DNA from: DAOULT01 sp964646625
GTDB lineage: Bacteria > Chloroflexota > Anaerolineae > CAZYHC01
NCBI GenBank assembly: GCA_964646625.1
Contig: CAZYHC010000014.1
Span: forward strand, 34,319 to 98,318
DNA: 64,000 bases
Direction: 5' to 3'
Made by a program: the position numbers and the translations under genes. Under the pieces are notes generated by a model. That model was given only the letters and a program-made list of their open reading frames with translations, had not been told where the DNA came from and did not search any database. Below are positions 17,406-27,225 of this stretch, piece by piece. How positions within the stretch are numbered: the first letter of the stretch is position 1; the number at the start of each line of letters is the position of its first letter.

Positions 17406-17931
17406 ACTGCCCCCTACCGAGGCTCGCGCCCAAGACCAGACCTTCGTGGCCCAATGCAGTCTGGCAGGACTGCAACCCCGCCTGCCCCTGACTTGGCCCA
17501 CCCCACCTGACACGCCCCCTTCCCCCAAGAAAAACTACCGCTCCTGCTACCTCTATCAGGGTGGGGAAGACTTACAAGACCCCGCCGCCTGGGAACACCT
17601 CTCCAACTTCGACCTCCTCCTGCGCCTGGTCGATTTCTCCGGCCTGCGTCCCGTCCTGGCTCACCTCCTGGGCTGGACTCCCGCCCGTGGCCACGTGCCC
17701 TTCGATCCCGTTTCCCTCTTTCTGCTCACCGGCTGGCAGCTCACCAAGGGCTGGAATCGAGCCCAGACCCTACGCCACTTGAGTGACCCCCGCTACGCCG
17801 ACTACGCTCAACGCTTCGGCTTCCAAGACAATATCTTCCCCACTGAAGGCGGCCTGCGCTACTTCCTCACCACCCTCGGTCAGAATTCTGAAACCGACCA
17901 ACAGATCATGGTGGATCAAGAACAGCACTAG
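17395..17931 (+). CDS. transposase-like N-terminal protein, probably truncated
   Basis: A 178-residue product. ATG 17395 is chosen because GGAGG precedes it closely; it overlaps the sigma-like gene by 11 nt. The middle reads LSNFDLLLRLVDFSGLRPVL, then FDPVSLFLLTGWQLTKGW and LSDPRYADYAQRFGF, the style of the helical N-terminal region of IS4/IS1634-like transposases. No DDE catalytic core follows, and the frame ends shortly before a hairpin and a palindromic repeat. It is either a truncated transposase or a short partner protein. Confidence 0.55.
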   Translation: MGLKLPPTEARAQDQTFVAQCSLAGLQPRLPLTWPTPPDTPPSPKKNYRSCYLYQGGEDLQDPAAWEHLSNFDLLLRLVDFSGLRPVLAHLLGWTPARGHVPFDPVSLFLLTGWQLTKGWNRAQTLRHLSDPRYADYAQRFGFQDNIFPTEGGLRYFLTTLGQNSETDQQIMVDQEQH

Positions 17932-17970
17932 GGCAATGGCATTTATCCCGCCAGGCCCCTGATACGAAAA

Positions 17971-17996
17971 CGGGCGAGGCTCTATAACCTCGCCCG
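17971..17996. terminator. G+C-rich hairpin between convergent genes
   Basis: CGGGCGAGG (17971-17979) and CCTCGCCCG (17988-17996) form a perfect 9-bp stem with an 8-nt loop between the ends of a plus-strand and a minus-strand gene. There is no T-run on either side, so it may terminate weakly or only stabilise 3' ends. Confidence 0.45.
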
Positions 17997-18014
17997 CTGG
18001 ATGTTTGGGCCTGG

Positions 18015-18047
18015 AGGGGCCTGGCACTTCCAAGGTGCCAGGCCCCT
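18015..18047. repeat. dispersed palindrome, copy A
   Basis: A 33-nt element with perfect 13-bp arms (AGGGGCCTGGCAC / GTGCCAGGCCCCT) and a 7-nt loop, 9 nt past the stop of the alpha-2-macroglobulin gene. It belongs to a family with six copies in this window (see also 30966, 47265, 61160, 62382, 62869). Confidence 0.85.
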
Positions 18048-18055
18048 GAGTGGTA

Positions 18056-21000
18056 CTATTCGGAGATGGTGAACAGCCGACCGTCGGAGCGGCCAAAGAC
18101 CTCCGGGAAATACATCTCGTTGGCGAAGGTGGGGATCACCCGGTATTCGCCCGGCAGCGTGGCGCGGAAGGTGTAGAGGTATTCGTAAGTGCCGGCCGGC
18201 AGGTAGTCGGCGAAGAGGACCATCTTCTCGTCGCGCATCTCGTAGCGGCTGTACCAGCGCCACCACCACCAGTAGAACTCCCGCCACCGCTCGTTTTGGG
18301 CCTGGCGATAGAGGCGAGGATCAAGCTCCAGCAGGCTGGTGGTAGCCAGGCTGGGGTCGATGGCCTCCGCGCCGGCCGGCAGCGGATCCTCGACCACCAC
18401 GTAATACAGATCGTGAGGGGCCACGATGGTCAGCTTGACCTGGATCACGTCGCCGACTTTGGCTCCGTCCACCTCTTCACATTTTTTCCCCATGGCGCAC
18501 TCGGCTCTGGTGTACTGGCGGTAGACGATGATGCCCCGGTTGATAGGCTCGATGTCCTCCACGGGCAGGTAGATTTTCAGATGAGCGGTGTAGTACAGGC
18601 GACCCGGCCCTTCGTAGCGGCCGATGTCCAGCCGATTGCCTTGGTCACGCAGCAACTCGGCCACCGCCACCCGCAGCTTTATGCTTTGGTCCACGTTTTC
18701 GGCGTTCACCGTGCCGGAGGTAAGCTCTTCGTCGTTGAGGGCGGCGAAGTAATCGTACTGGCCCTTAAGCTCGCCGGTCACCACCATCCAGTCGGTCAGG
18801 GCGATCAGCGCCCAGGCCGTCTCCTGCGTGGTCTCCCAGATGCCATCGCGCCGGGCGACCATCAGCCAGCGCACCACGTTGGGGATCAGCTCGTTGTCCG
18901 GGTCCAGTTTAGCCAGGGCATCGAGGATGATGGCCGTAGAACGGGTATCGGTGTTCATGGCCCACCAGTCGTAGTCGGCCTCTTCCCAGTGAGCACCGGT
19001 GGCGCTCAGGATGGCGGCGTTGTTGAGGTCGCTCAGGAGGGTGGGGATGCGATCATCTTCGGGATTAATCAGGTCCAGGGTCATGGCCAGTAAGGCCCGA
19101 CCGTAGTGAGACAGCTTCTCGCGGTTCTCGAAGAGGTCGCCGGTGTACTCGCTGGCCCAGGCCGCATTGCCGGCCTCGGCCAGGACGTAGAGGATGAACG
19201 CCTGCCGGTTGGCCTGGCGATAGCTTTCCAGTTCCCGGCTGCTTACCAGGCTGGAGAACAGATACTCCAGCCCACGGGTGATGACCTCCTCGCGCACCTC
19301 GAAGCCGGCCTCACGGGCCTTGTCCAGGCCAAACACTACGTAAGCGGTCAGGTGCGGGTTGCTTCTGTCGCTCCTGGCCCACCACCCCCAGCCGCCATCG
19401 TCGTGCTGCATGAGATAGAGCTTGTTCAAGGCTATTTCCACCAGGTCAGGCAGTCTCTCCTCCAGTTCAGGGCGCTCCAGCCCCAGGTCGCGCAGGGCGC
19501 GGTAGGTGAGCACGTTGGGCAGGAATTTGGAAACCACCTGCTCGGAGCATTCGTAGGGGAAATGTTCCAGGTACTTCAGCCCGTCCTGCATTCCGGCGGC
19601 CAGGGAGGGATCGAGCTGGATCGTCAACTGGCCCTGGCGTTCATCGTAGCGGGGCGGCAGGGCCACCACCTCGGTGCGGGTGCCCTGCTCCACCAGTTGT
19701 CCGCCGGTGCCCACCACCTCCGGGGCCGCGTAGCGATAGACCAGTAGCGTGCCTTCCGGGCCGGTGGTCAGCCGTGGACGGGCGGCGTCGCTGTATTCGT
19801 CGGATACGGCGCTGAAGATCAACTCGGCGTTCTCCACGTCGAGGACGGTAACGTCCCAGGTCACTTTAGCCTCGCCGCCGGCCGGGATGTTGATGGTCTG
19901 CTCCTCGGCGCTGTGCAGCGTCAGGCCGGTGGAACTAAGGGCCACCGCGACCTCGAGGGCCTGGTCGGTGGTATTGTTGACGATGGCCGCCAGTTCGGCC
20001 CGGTCGTCCACCACGAAGAAACGAGGGGTGACGGGACGGACCAGCAGCGGTTTGGTGACCAGAATCTCAGAAGTGGCCTCCCCGACCTGAGTGTCGGCGG
20101 TGATGCCCACCCCCCGGAATACCCAGGTGGTCAGGTTATCGGGCAGCGGGATTTCGACGCTGGCCCGGCCGGTCTGGTCGGTGACTACGGTGGCGTTCCA
20201 GTAGGCGGTGTCGGCGAACTCTTCGCGCAACTCCACCCCCGGCGGAGGCGCGGCCTTCTCATCCCCGACAGATGGCTCCTCCGCAGTCGCCGTAGCCATC
20301 GGCGCGGGCGGAGCCTCTCGCAGCATCATCCCCTCTCCTTCCTCCATGGCATACTCCTCGCCACGCTCCTTCAGTTGTTCCAGCACCAGCCGGTTTATGG
20401 AGATAGCCAGACCACTGGAGGTGCTTACCCCCAGGCCCCGCTGACCGTAGAAAGCGTTGACGATGGCCTCCGGCTGGCGCGGCGAGAGGGTCAGAATGGC
20501 CTTATCGACCAGGTCCAGAGAGAAGGCAACCGACGCCGGTTCGCCGGTATGATCGGTGGCCCGCACCTGGTAAGTCACGGTGTCGCCCGGCCCGGCCTTC
20601 TCCACGCTGGGAGTCAGGGTGATGGTCAGCTTTTGGGGCTCAGGATCGACGCTAAAGGAGACGTACCCGACTTTGTAGTTGGCTACCGGGTTGTCTTTGT
20701 CCTGGCCTTTGACGATGACGGCCGAGACGTAGACGTTGGGGACGTGATCGAGGGTGATAGGCAGCTTGTAGACCTGGCTGTTGCTTTCCAGTGGCATCAC
20801 CTCGTGGTGGATGATGTTACCCCGCTCGACGGTGATCAGAGCATATTGCTCGCCCTGGAAAGGAGAGGGGATCAGGATTTCAGCCGTCTCCCCCACGGTG
20901 TAGCTACCCTTGTCGGTGATGAGGTTGATGCGGTCGTTGTTCTCCCGTCGCCAGGACACGTACTCGCGCCCGCTGACCCACACAAAGATGCTGCTCTGCA

Positions 21001-24000
21001 CCAATCGCTCGACGGCATCGCGCCCGTTGACCACGATGCGGTACGATCCGCCCTGGGGCGGGGTGAAGGTGGTGACCGCTTCGGCGTTTTGGTCGGTGGT
21101 TATGGTCTCTTCAAAGACCAGGGTGTTCACCGTCTCCCACTCCCAGCGACCCCCACCGGCCTCGTCCTCGACGAAGGTGTTGACCCACTCTCGACGGTAG
21201 ACCTCCACCTTTAGCTTCTGGTTGGGGAACCGTTCCCCGGCCCAATCGACGGTCACGACGTCCACGGACATCTCTTTTTCGGCCTGTCCGATGTACTGGC
21301 GCGGGGCCAGGCCGATGTAAAACTCGCCCTGGTGGACGATGATCTCTTTGCGGCCGGAGATAACCTGGTTATCTGCGCCGCTGGCGGTGGCTTCCACGAT
21401 CAGGCGGCGGCTGCCGACCGGCCCCTGGTAGTCTGGGGCGACGGTCAACTGGGCGATGTTGCCTGGTAGCTCCACGACCAGTTGGCCGTTTTTATCGGTG
21501 CGCCCCGACCCACTGAGCACTACCTGGGGTGGTTCGGGACGCCGCCACCAGCAATCCCAGCAAATCCAGGGATCGTCGGTGTCGGTGAATCTGTAGCGGC
21601 CAAATTGGGGCGGTTTGAAGCGATAGGTTTCGTACATCACGTTCCACTGGACGGGCACGTCCACCACCGGGCCGCCGAAGAAATATTTTACATCGACGAT
21701 GGCCTTGGTGGGCTGTCCGGCCACGACCTCTGCCTGGTCGGGGGTGACGACCACCTCGAACTCCGGAGGACGATAGGCCGCCACCTGGAAACTGCCCTGG
21801 AAGTTGTGGCCCTTAAACTCAGCCTGAATCTGATAGTAGCCCAGAGACGCCCCCTGGGAAAGAGCCAGTTCCCCGTGGAAAGCGCCGAATTCGTCCAGTT
21901 CCAGTTCTTCGTTATACACCTCCTCCCAGGCGGCGTCACGGATGGTAACGTACACCGGCCCCAGGTCGGGCAGGCTATAGTGGACGTCGTCTTCGGCGCG
22001 GATGAGGCCCCGGAAGTAAACCGTCTGTCCGGCGCGATAGATAGGCCGCTCGGTGTAGACGTGGGCCCGGAAGTCACGTTTATACTCCTGACCAAAGCCG
22101 AAGTCCCAGGGCGTGATGCCGGGGTTCCACCGTTCGCCGCCCATGGCGAAGGGCTCTGCACTGAACACGAACGGGCTGTCTGTACCGAAGTGAGCCAGCC
22201 CATCGGCATCGGTCGTAGCCCTGTCCAGTTCGTTGCCTTCCCAGGTGACGGCCTTGAGTTCCAGGCCCTCCACCGGCCGACCGGTGGGCAGGTCAGTGGC
22301 CCAGGCCAGGGTCTCGTCGCTGGCTACCTTGAGGGTCAGGTTGATCTCGGACACAACCATCAGATGACGATGGCCCCAGCGTTGGTAGGTCACGTCTGGC
22401 GAATCGACATCCAGCAGATAGATGCCGGGCGGGAGCCTCCCTCCGCCTTCGACCAGCTCGACAGGCACGTACTGTTCCTCGTTCAGCGGCGCTTCGACCG
22501 GCAGCGACCAGGCCCGGATCAGGTCGCCACCGGATGGGGTGAAGTTATACCAGTCTTCCTGGGCCTGGAAGAATCCAGCCACGTCGAGGCGATAGAGCAT
22601 CAAATCCAGGCGGCGGGTATTGAGGTAGGCCACGAACAGGCGAGCCGGGTCGGCGGCGTTGTAGGTGCCCAACAGGCCAGGGACGTGAAGGCGCACCATC
22701 GGGGTCAGGGCCGCGGTGGTGAACCGGACGGTCATCTCCTGGCCGGTGAGGTTGCCGTAGGGGTCGGCGATGTTGGGACCGATGTGCACCTGGTAATCGG
22801 TCGAGGGTTTGACCCCGAAGTAGAGCACGAAACTGTTCTCCCAGGTGTCGAAGTAGGTATAGACCTGGGTGGGCGAGAGCGGCGGGGTCATGGTCAGGTT
22901 GTCCATCACCGTATCGGGGTCGATGGGGGCGTTAAAATGTATCCTGAAATCGGTGTAGGGATAGGCGTTCTTCTCCCCGTCGTAAGGGGAGGTGCCGACG
23001 ATGAGCGGCAGGGGCACGGTGGTGAATCGCCACCCGTAGTCAGCACGCATCCCCTCCCCGCCGGACAGGCTGGTCACGCCGCTGGCGATGCGCACCTCAT
23101 AAGTGTGATCGAAGGCCAGCATCTCGTCCGGCTGGAACACCAGGGTGTCGGTGTAATACTCGAAGGCGCCGAGCACCCGGCGGCCGTCTTTGTCTTTGAG
23201 GCTGAAGGCTTCCTTGAAAGACGAGAGGTCTATCGGCTGGTTAAACTGGACCTCGATTTTGGTTACAGGCGCGACCAGGGTTTGATCGATTTGGGGTGTG
23301 CTCCAGACCACTTCGGGCGGCTGGGTGCTGAAGGTCCAGGTGTAATCTTCCTCCAGGAGGCCGCCGGTGGTGTCGCTGAGGCCGGCGGCGATGCGGGCGG
23401 TGTAGGTGGTGCCCCCGGCCAGGGGCTCATCCGGGGTGAAGATGTACATGGAAGTGTTCAGCCACTCGCCGCTACCGGCGGCCTCCGGCTCGAAGGTCAG
23501 CGGTTGAGGCAGGTCGGCCTGCTCGTCCAGGGTGGTCAGGGGCACGACGGGACGGTTGAACATCACCGTGATGCTGCTGTCGGTCTCCACGTCGTAGCTC
23601 TCGGGAGCAGGAATGGCCTGGGCTACCTCCAGGTAGCCCACGGTGGTGAAGCGGAACTTATAAGCCTCTTCCAGGGAAACGCCGTCGGCGGCTTTGGCTT
23701 CCATCTCCAGGCTGACCTGATAGGTGGTGGAGCGGGCCAGCGGTTCAAGGGGGTGAAAGCGGACCGTCCTCTCGTCGGGCCACTCGAAGCGGCCTGCAAC
23801 CTGAGGGGCGATGCCGAAGGCATTTTCCACCGCAGCCCGATCCATGGCCCGGTCGAAGACCAGCTCGATGGCCCCGTCGAGGGCCAATTCCTGGCCGCGC
23901 TCAGGCGTGCGCTGGATGACGATGGGCGACGGCACAGGGCCAGGTGAGGCAGCGGTCATCCTGGGCCTGCCAGCGGCCCCCAAAAACAGGCTGGTCACCA

Positions 24001-24034
24001 CGACCAGCGTTAAAGCAATGTACAGGTGTTTCAT
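18056..24034 (-). CDS. secreted alpha-2-macroglobulin-family protein
   Basis: A very large (1992-residue) exported protein that probably traps foreign proteases at the cell surface. It begins with a signal peptide (MKHLYIALTLVVVTSLFLGAA) and lacks a lipobox Cys, unlike many bacterial homologues that are lipoproteins. Four Big_5 (Ig-like) domains occupy roughly residues 35-450, followed by macroglobulin-type beta domains, the conserved A2M segment (near residue 1310, with LPDNLTTWVFRGVGIT), and the thioester motif YECSEQ with Cys near 1496. The C-terminal thioester domain and beta domain follow. ATG 24034 is chosen because AGGAGG lies 9-10 nt upstream. The usual partner PBP1C is not present here. 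Confidence 0.9.
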   Translation of the reverse strand: MKHLYIALTLVVVTSLFLGAAGRPRMTAASPGPVPSPIVIQRTPERGQELALDGAIELVFDRAMDRAAVENAFGIAPQVAGRFEWPDERTVRFHPLEPLARSTTYQVSLEMEAKAADGVSLEEAYKFRFTTVGYLEVAQAIPAPESYDVETDSSITVMFNRPVVPLTTLDEQADLPQPLTFEPEAAGSGEWLNTSMYIFTPDEPLAGGTTYTARIAAGLSDTTGGLLEEDYTWTFSTQPPEVVWSTPQIDQTLVAPVTKIEVQFNQPIDLSSFKEAFSLKDKDGRRVLGAFEYYTDTLVFQPDEMLAFDHTYEVRIASGVTSLSGGEGMRADYGWRFTTVPLPLIVGTSPYDGEKNAYPYTDFRIHFNAPIDPDTVMDNLTMTPPLSPTQVYTYFDTWENSFVLYFGVKPSTDYQVHIGPNIADPYGNLTGQEMTVRFTTAALTPMVRLHVPGLLGTYNAADPARLFVAYLNTRRLDLMLYRLDVAGFFQAQEDWYNFTPSGGDLIRAWSLPVEAPLNEEQYVPVELVEGGGRLPPGIYLLDVDSPDVTYQRWGHRHLMVVSEINLTLKVASDETLAWATDLPTGRPVEGLELKAVTWEGNELDRATTDADGLAHFGTDSPFVFSAEPFAMGGERWNPGITPWDFGFGQEYKRDFRAHVYTERPIYRAGQTVYFRGLIRAEDDVHYSLPDLGPVYVTIRDAAWEEVYNEELELDEFGAFHGELALSQGASLGYYQIQAEFKGHNFQGSFQVAAYRPPEFEVVVTPDQAEVVAGQPTKAIVDVKYFFGGPVVDVPVQWNVMYETYRFKPPQFGRYRFTDTDDPWICWDCWWRRPEPPQVVLSGSGRTDKNGQLVVELPGNIAQLTVAPDYQGPVGSRRLIVEATASGADNQVISGRKEIIVHQGEFYIGLAPRQYIGQAEKEMSVDVVTVDWAGERFPNQKLKVEVYRREWVNTFVEDEAGGGRWEWETVNTLVFEETITTDQNAEAVTTFTPPQGGSYRIVVNGRDAVERLVQSSIFVWVSGREYVSWRRENNDRINLITDKGSYTVGETAEILIPSPFQGEQYALITVERGNIIHHEVMPLESNSQVYKLPITLDHVPNVYVSAVIVKGQDKDNPVANYKVGYVSFSVDPEPQKLTITLTPSVEKAGPGDTVTYQVRATDHTGEPASVAFSLDLVDKAILTLSPRQPEAIVNAFYGQRGLGVSTSSGLAISINRLVLEQLKERGEEYAMEEGEGMMLREAPPAPMATATAEEPSVGDEKAAPPPGVELREEFADTAYWNATVVTDQTGRASVEIPLPDNLTTWVFRGVGITADTQVGEATSEILVTKPLLVRPVTPRFFVVDDRAELAAIVNNTTDQALEVAVALSSTGLTLHSAEEQTINIPAGGEAKVTWDVTVLDVENAELIFSAVSDEYSDAARPRLTTGPEGTLLVYRYAAPEVVGTGGQLVEQGTRTEVVALPPRYDERQGQLTIQLDPSLAAGMQDGLKYLEHFPYECSEQVVSKFLPNVLTYRALRDLGLERPELEERLPDLVEIALNKLYLMQHDDGGWGWWARSDRSNPHLTAYVVFGLDKAREAGFEVREEVITRGLEYLFSSLVSSRELESYRQANRQAFILYVLAEAGNAAWASEYTGDLFENREKLSHYGRALLAMTLDLINPEDDRIPTLLSDLNNAAILSATGAHWEEADYDWWAMNTDTRSTAIILDALAKLDPDNELIPNVVRWLMVARRDGIWETTQETAWALIALTDWMVVTGELKGQYDYFAALNDEELTSGTVNAENVDQSIKLRVAVAELLRDQGNRLDIGRYEGPGRLYYTAHLKIYLPVEDIEPINRGIIVYRQYTRAECAMGKKCEEVDGAKVGDVIQVKLTIVAPHDLYYVVVEDPLPAGAEAIDPSLATTSLLELDPRLYRQAQNERWREFYWWWWRWYSRYEMRDEKMVLFADYLPAGTYEYLYTFRATLPGEYRVIPTFANEMYFPEVFGRSDGRLFTISE

Positions 24035-24094
24035 ATCTCTTCCTCCTAATCGTAGGTAGTACTTCACTACAGTGATTGCGATGGATTCGTAGTG

Positions 24095-24108
24095 GCGACT
24101 TCAGTCGC
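24095..24108. repeat. small palindrome GCGAC-TTCA-GTCGC
   Basis: A 5-bp-arm palindrome embedded in GTAGTGGCGACTTCAGTCGC. It lies in the divergent intergenic region 24035-24479, which otherwise holds no gene I can support. It resembles the GTRGCGAC...GTCGYCAC repeats near 56116 and 57694. Confidence 0.4.
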
Positions 24109-24328
24109 TTATTCCGCTTCAACACGACCGAGCTATCAAAACCTGTATGGTGAAGCAGTGGCCTTGGGCGCATTACACAGCGAACAGACGAAAGCGGCCC
24201 TAAAATCTACCTTAGAGACGTTGGAGCTTTCGAGAAAGTTCCCCCACGTCGAGGCCGACAGGTGGATTTTACCACAGCATCTCCAGATGGTCAACGTGAT
24301 TGGTGGGGCCCTCGGAGCGCGGAGACCA

Positions 24329-24381
24329 CGGAGGGCGCGGCGCTTGTGTCTTCCGCGTGTTCCGTTTTTCCGCGCCCTCCG
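24329..24381. repeat. long-range inverted repeat upstream of the DUF362 gene
   Basis: CGGAGGGCGCGG (24329-24340) and CCGCGCCCTCCG (24370-24381) are perfect 12-bp complements with a 29-nt loop. It lies about 100 nt before the DUF362 start and could be a repeat element or a terminator of upstream transcription. Confidence 0.55.
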
Positions 24382-24479
24382 CGATCCAAAGAGCCAGGCC
24401 CCTGTCTTGTCAGAAAGGGAAAAATATGGTATCCTCTGGTTTGGAAGAGAGAGCGCAAGAGACAAAGAAGGAGTATGCA

Positions 24480-25697
24480 ATGTCAGCCAAAGACTTTCCG
24501 GGCAGGGGCAAAGTGGCCCTCCTCAAAACCCATCCTGATACCGTGCTGGAGGATTACCGCCGCCTGATGCACCTGGCCGGCTATCAGGAGGCCCTGCCCA
24601 AAGATAAAGGAACCATCCTCAAGATCAACATCTCCTGGCAGCAGTGGTATCCGGCCTGCTCCACCGCCCCCTGGCAACTGGAAGGGGCCATCAAGACCAT
24701 GCTGGACGACGGCTACCAGGGTTTAATCGCCGCCCAGAACCGCACTGTGGTGGTGGACGCCTACGTCGCGGAGCGCAACAACAAGCACAGGCTGGTGGTC
24801 GATAAATACGGCCTGCGCAACGTCCACCTCTACGAGCCGCAGGTGGAGTGGGTGTACTACGAGCCTAAAGAGCCTTTCCTGGTGCTGCACGACATCTATC
24901 CCGAAGGGCTCAAAATCCCCAAGATTTTCTTCGACCGCAACGTGGTCCAGTTCCCCACCATCAAGACCCACGTGTTCACCACCATCACCGGGGCGATGAA
25001 AAATGCCTTCGGGGGGCTGCTCTCGGACAGGCGGCACTGGACACACGGCGTCATCCACGAAACCCTGGTCGATCTGTTGAGCATCCAGCAGGACATCCAC
25101 CCCGGCCTCTTTGCGGTCATGGATGGCACTTTTGTGGGCGACGGGCCCGGCCCGCGCGCCATGCGCGTCTTCGAGAAGGACCTCATTCTGGCTTCGGCCG
25201 ATCAGGTAGCCATCGACGCCGTCTCGGCCTATCTCCAGGGCTTCGACCCCTTGAACATAGGCTTCATCCGCCTGGCCCACGAACGGGGGTTGGGGGTGGG
25301 CGACGTGCGCGATATCGAGGTGGTGGGAGATGTAGACATCGAGAAGGTTCGCTGGCGGGCCGAGACGGGCGATACTTTTGCCAGCCGTGGACAGAAGGCC
25401 ATCTACTACGGCCCCCTGAAGCCCTTCGAGCACTTCCTGTTGCGCACTCCGCTGGTGCCCTGGTCGTTTATGGCCTCGCGGGGCTATTTCGATGGTTTCT
25501 GGTACCCTTTTATCGGCCACAGGCGGGCACAGGCGGCCCTGAAAACCAAGTGGGGGCAATGCTTCGCCCGGTACGGCGACGTTCCAGCCGTGACCGACCC
25601 CCTCTACCAGCCCTGGATGATGGGCCTGATTGCGCTGGGGGCCGGGCTTATGACCCTGTGCTGGTTGCGATTGCGGGGACGCAAGAGGAAAGAATAA
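24480..25697 (+). CDS. DUF362-family protein with C-terminal membrane anchor
   Basis: A 405-residue protein matching DUF362: HVFTTITGAMKNAFGGLL near the centre, then FAVMDGTFVGDGPGPRAM and ASADQVAIDAVSAYL. DUF362 proteins are uncharacterised and often associated with iron-sulfur proteins; no ferredoxin domain is attached here. The last 30 residues form one transmembrane helix (MMGLIALGAGLMTLCWLRLR) followed by a basic tail, so the body probably faces the cytoplasm or is tethered to the membrane. ATG 24480 is chosen because AAGGAG lies 7 nt upstream. The radical SAM gene starts 52 nt downstream, suggesting co-transcription. Confidence 0.8.
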   Translation: MSAKDFPGRGKVALLKTHPDTVLEDYRRLMHLAGYQEALPKDKGTILKINISWQQWYPACSTAPWQLEGAIKTMLDDGYQGLIAAQNRTVVVDAYVAERNNKHRLVVDKYGLRNVHLYEPQVEWVYYEPKEPFLVLHDIYPEGLKIPKIFFDRNVVQFPTIKTHVFTTITGAMKNAFGGLLSDRRHWTHGVIHETLVDLLSIQQDIHPGLFAVMDGTFVGDGPGPRAMRVFEKDLILASADQVAIDAVSAYLQGFDPLNIGFIRLAHERGLGVGDVRDIEVVGDVDIEKVRWRAETGDTFASRGQKAIYYGPLKPFEHFLLRTPLVPWSFMASRGYFDGFWYPFIGHRRAQAALKTKWGQCFARYGDVPAVTDPLYQPWMMGLIALGAGLMTLCWLRLRGRKRKE

Positions 25698-25749
25698 CGG
25701 CAAAGTGCGCGGCACTTCCAAAGGGTCGTGCGCTTATTGGAGGAGCAGT

Positions 25750-27171
25750 TTGCGCGTCCTGTTCATCACCCAACAAATCGACTACGAGCCCCAGGGCCTC
25801 ATGCACCTGTCCAGCGTCCTCAAAGCGGCCGGGCACGAGGTGGAACTGGTGATGGGCACCTACCAGGATCCCCTGGCTGTGGCCCGGCAGTTCCGGCCGG
25901 GCATCGTGGGCTACAGCATCATCACCGGTTCGCAGCGTTATTACCTGGACCTGAACCGCCGTCTGAAAGCGGAGATGGAGGTCTTCTCCGTTTTTGGGGG
26001 CCCACACCCTACCTTTTTCCCGGAAATGATCGAGGAGGAGGGGGTAGACGGCATCTGCATTGGCGAGGGCGAAGCGGCCATGCTCGACCTGGCCGACGCC
26101 CTGGATGACGGCGCCCTGGAGCCGACCACCGCTAACTGGCATTTCAAGCTGAATGGCGAGATCGTGCGCAACGCGGTGCGCCCTTACATCTGCGACCTGG
26201 ACTCGCTACCCCTGCCTGACCGGGACCTGGTCTACAGTCGGGATCGGGTCTCGCGGAACAGCAAGATCAAGCATTTCCTGGCCAGCCGGGGTTGTCCTTT
26301 CAACTGCACCTATTGTTTCAACCATGCCCTGTCGGAGATCTACCAGCAAAAGGGGAAGCGTTTCCGCCAGCGCAGCGTGGACAACGTTATCGAAGAAGTG
26401 CGCTGGGTCAAGGAGCACTACCCCCTGGAGTTCGTGGTTTTCGTCGATGACTCTTTTGCCCTATCCCATAAGTGGCTGGAAGAACTGGCCGAAAAGTATC
26501 CCCGGGAGGTCGGCCTGCCCTTCTTCTGCAACGTGCGCCCCAACCTGGTCACCGCCGAACAGGTGCGGATGCTTAAAGAGGCTGGCTGCCATTCGGTCAG
26601 CATGGGCATCGAGACCGGGCCCGACCATCTGCGCAACGAACTCCTCAAACGCAACATGACCCGCGAGCACATCACCGAGGCGGCCCGTCTGCTGCGAGCA
26701 GGCGGTATCTACTTTACCAGCACTAACATGCTGGGGCTGCCCACCAGCCGCCTGGAGGATGACATCGAAACCCTCAACCTGAACATCGAATGTCGTCCAG
26801 CCTATGCCCACGCCTTCATCTTCCAGCCCTACCCCCGCACCCAACTGGGCGAATTCACCCGCCAGCACGACCTGATGGTCGGCACCTTCGACGACATCGG
26901 GGCCGTGGCCTGGGATAACTCCGTGCTCAACTTCAGCCCGCAACACAAGCGCCAGCTTTCTAACCTGCAACGTTTTTTCGCCATCGTGGTGGAATGGCCC
27001 TGGCTATGGCCTCTGGTGCGTCGCCTGTTGAATTTTCCCAACAATCCCCTCTTCTGGCTGGTCAACAAGCTTTGGAAAGGCTACGCCATCAAGAAGCGCG
27101 TCCACCCCGTTCGTCTTTCCCTGCGGGAGTATATTGATACCGCCTGGCATTTCATGAAAATCCATTCTTAA
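25750..27171 (+). CDS. B12-binding-domain radical SAM protein
   Basis: A 473-residue enzyme with an N-terminal cobalamin-binding-like Rossmann domain (residues 1-130; FSVFGGPHPTFFPEM) and a radical SAM core with the CxxxCxxC cluster motif at Cys182, Cys186 and Cys189 (GCPFNCTYCF). Members perform difficult methylations or rearrangements on lipids, cofactors and antibiotics; the substrate cannot be told. TTG 25750 is chosen because GGAGGAG precedes it and the protein then begins LRVLFITQQ, the usual family opening. It follows the DUF362 gene by 52 nt. Confidence 0.85.
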   Translation: MRVLFITQQIDYEPQGLMHLSSVLKAAGHEVELVMGTYQDPLAVARQFRPGIVGYSIITGSQRYYLDLNRRLKAEMEVFSVFGGPHPTFFPEMIEEEGVDGICIGEGEAAMLDLADALDDGALEPTTANWHFKLNGEIVRNAVRPYICDLDSLPLPDRDLVYSRDRVSRNSKIKHFLASRGCPFNCTYCFNHALSEIYQQKGKRFRQRSVDNVIEEVRWVKEHYPLEFVVFVDDSFALSHKWLEELAEKYPREVGLPFFCNVRPNLVTAEQVRMLKEAGCHSVSMGIETGPDHLRNELLKRNMTREHITEAARLLRAGGIYFTSTNMLGLPTSRLEDDIETLNLNIECRPAYAHAFIFQPYPRTQLGEFTRQHDLMVGTFDDIGAVAWDNSVLNFSPQHKRQLSNLQRFFAIVVEWPWLWPLVRRLLNFPNNPLFWLVNKLWKGYAIKKRVHPVRLSLREYIDTAWHFMKIHS

Positions 27172-27225
27172 GTGCAGGGCTTGATGAGATGGTCTCAACG
27201 TCGCCTCAGCTCTCAGGCTCAAGAC

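Noticed and set aside
18050..23947. Long open frames on the plus strand (up to about 820 codons) opposite the alpha-2-macroglobulin gene
   Set aside because: They mirror a real G+C-rich gene on the other strand, contain no recognisable domains and have low-complexity His/Val/Gly-rich products typical of antisense shadows.
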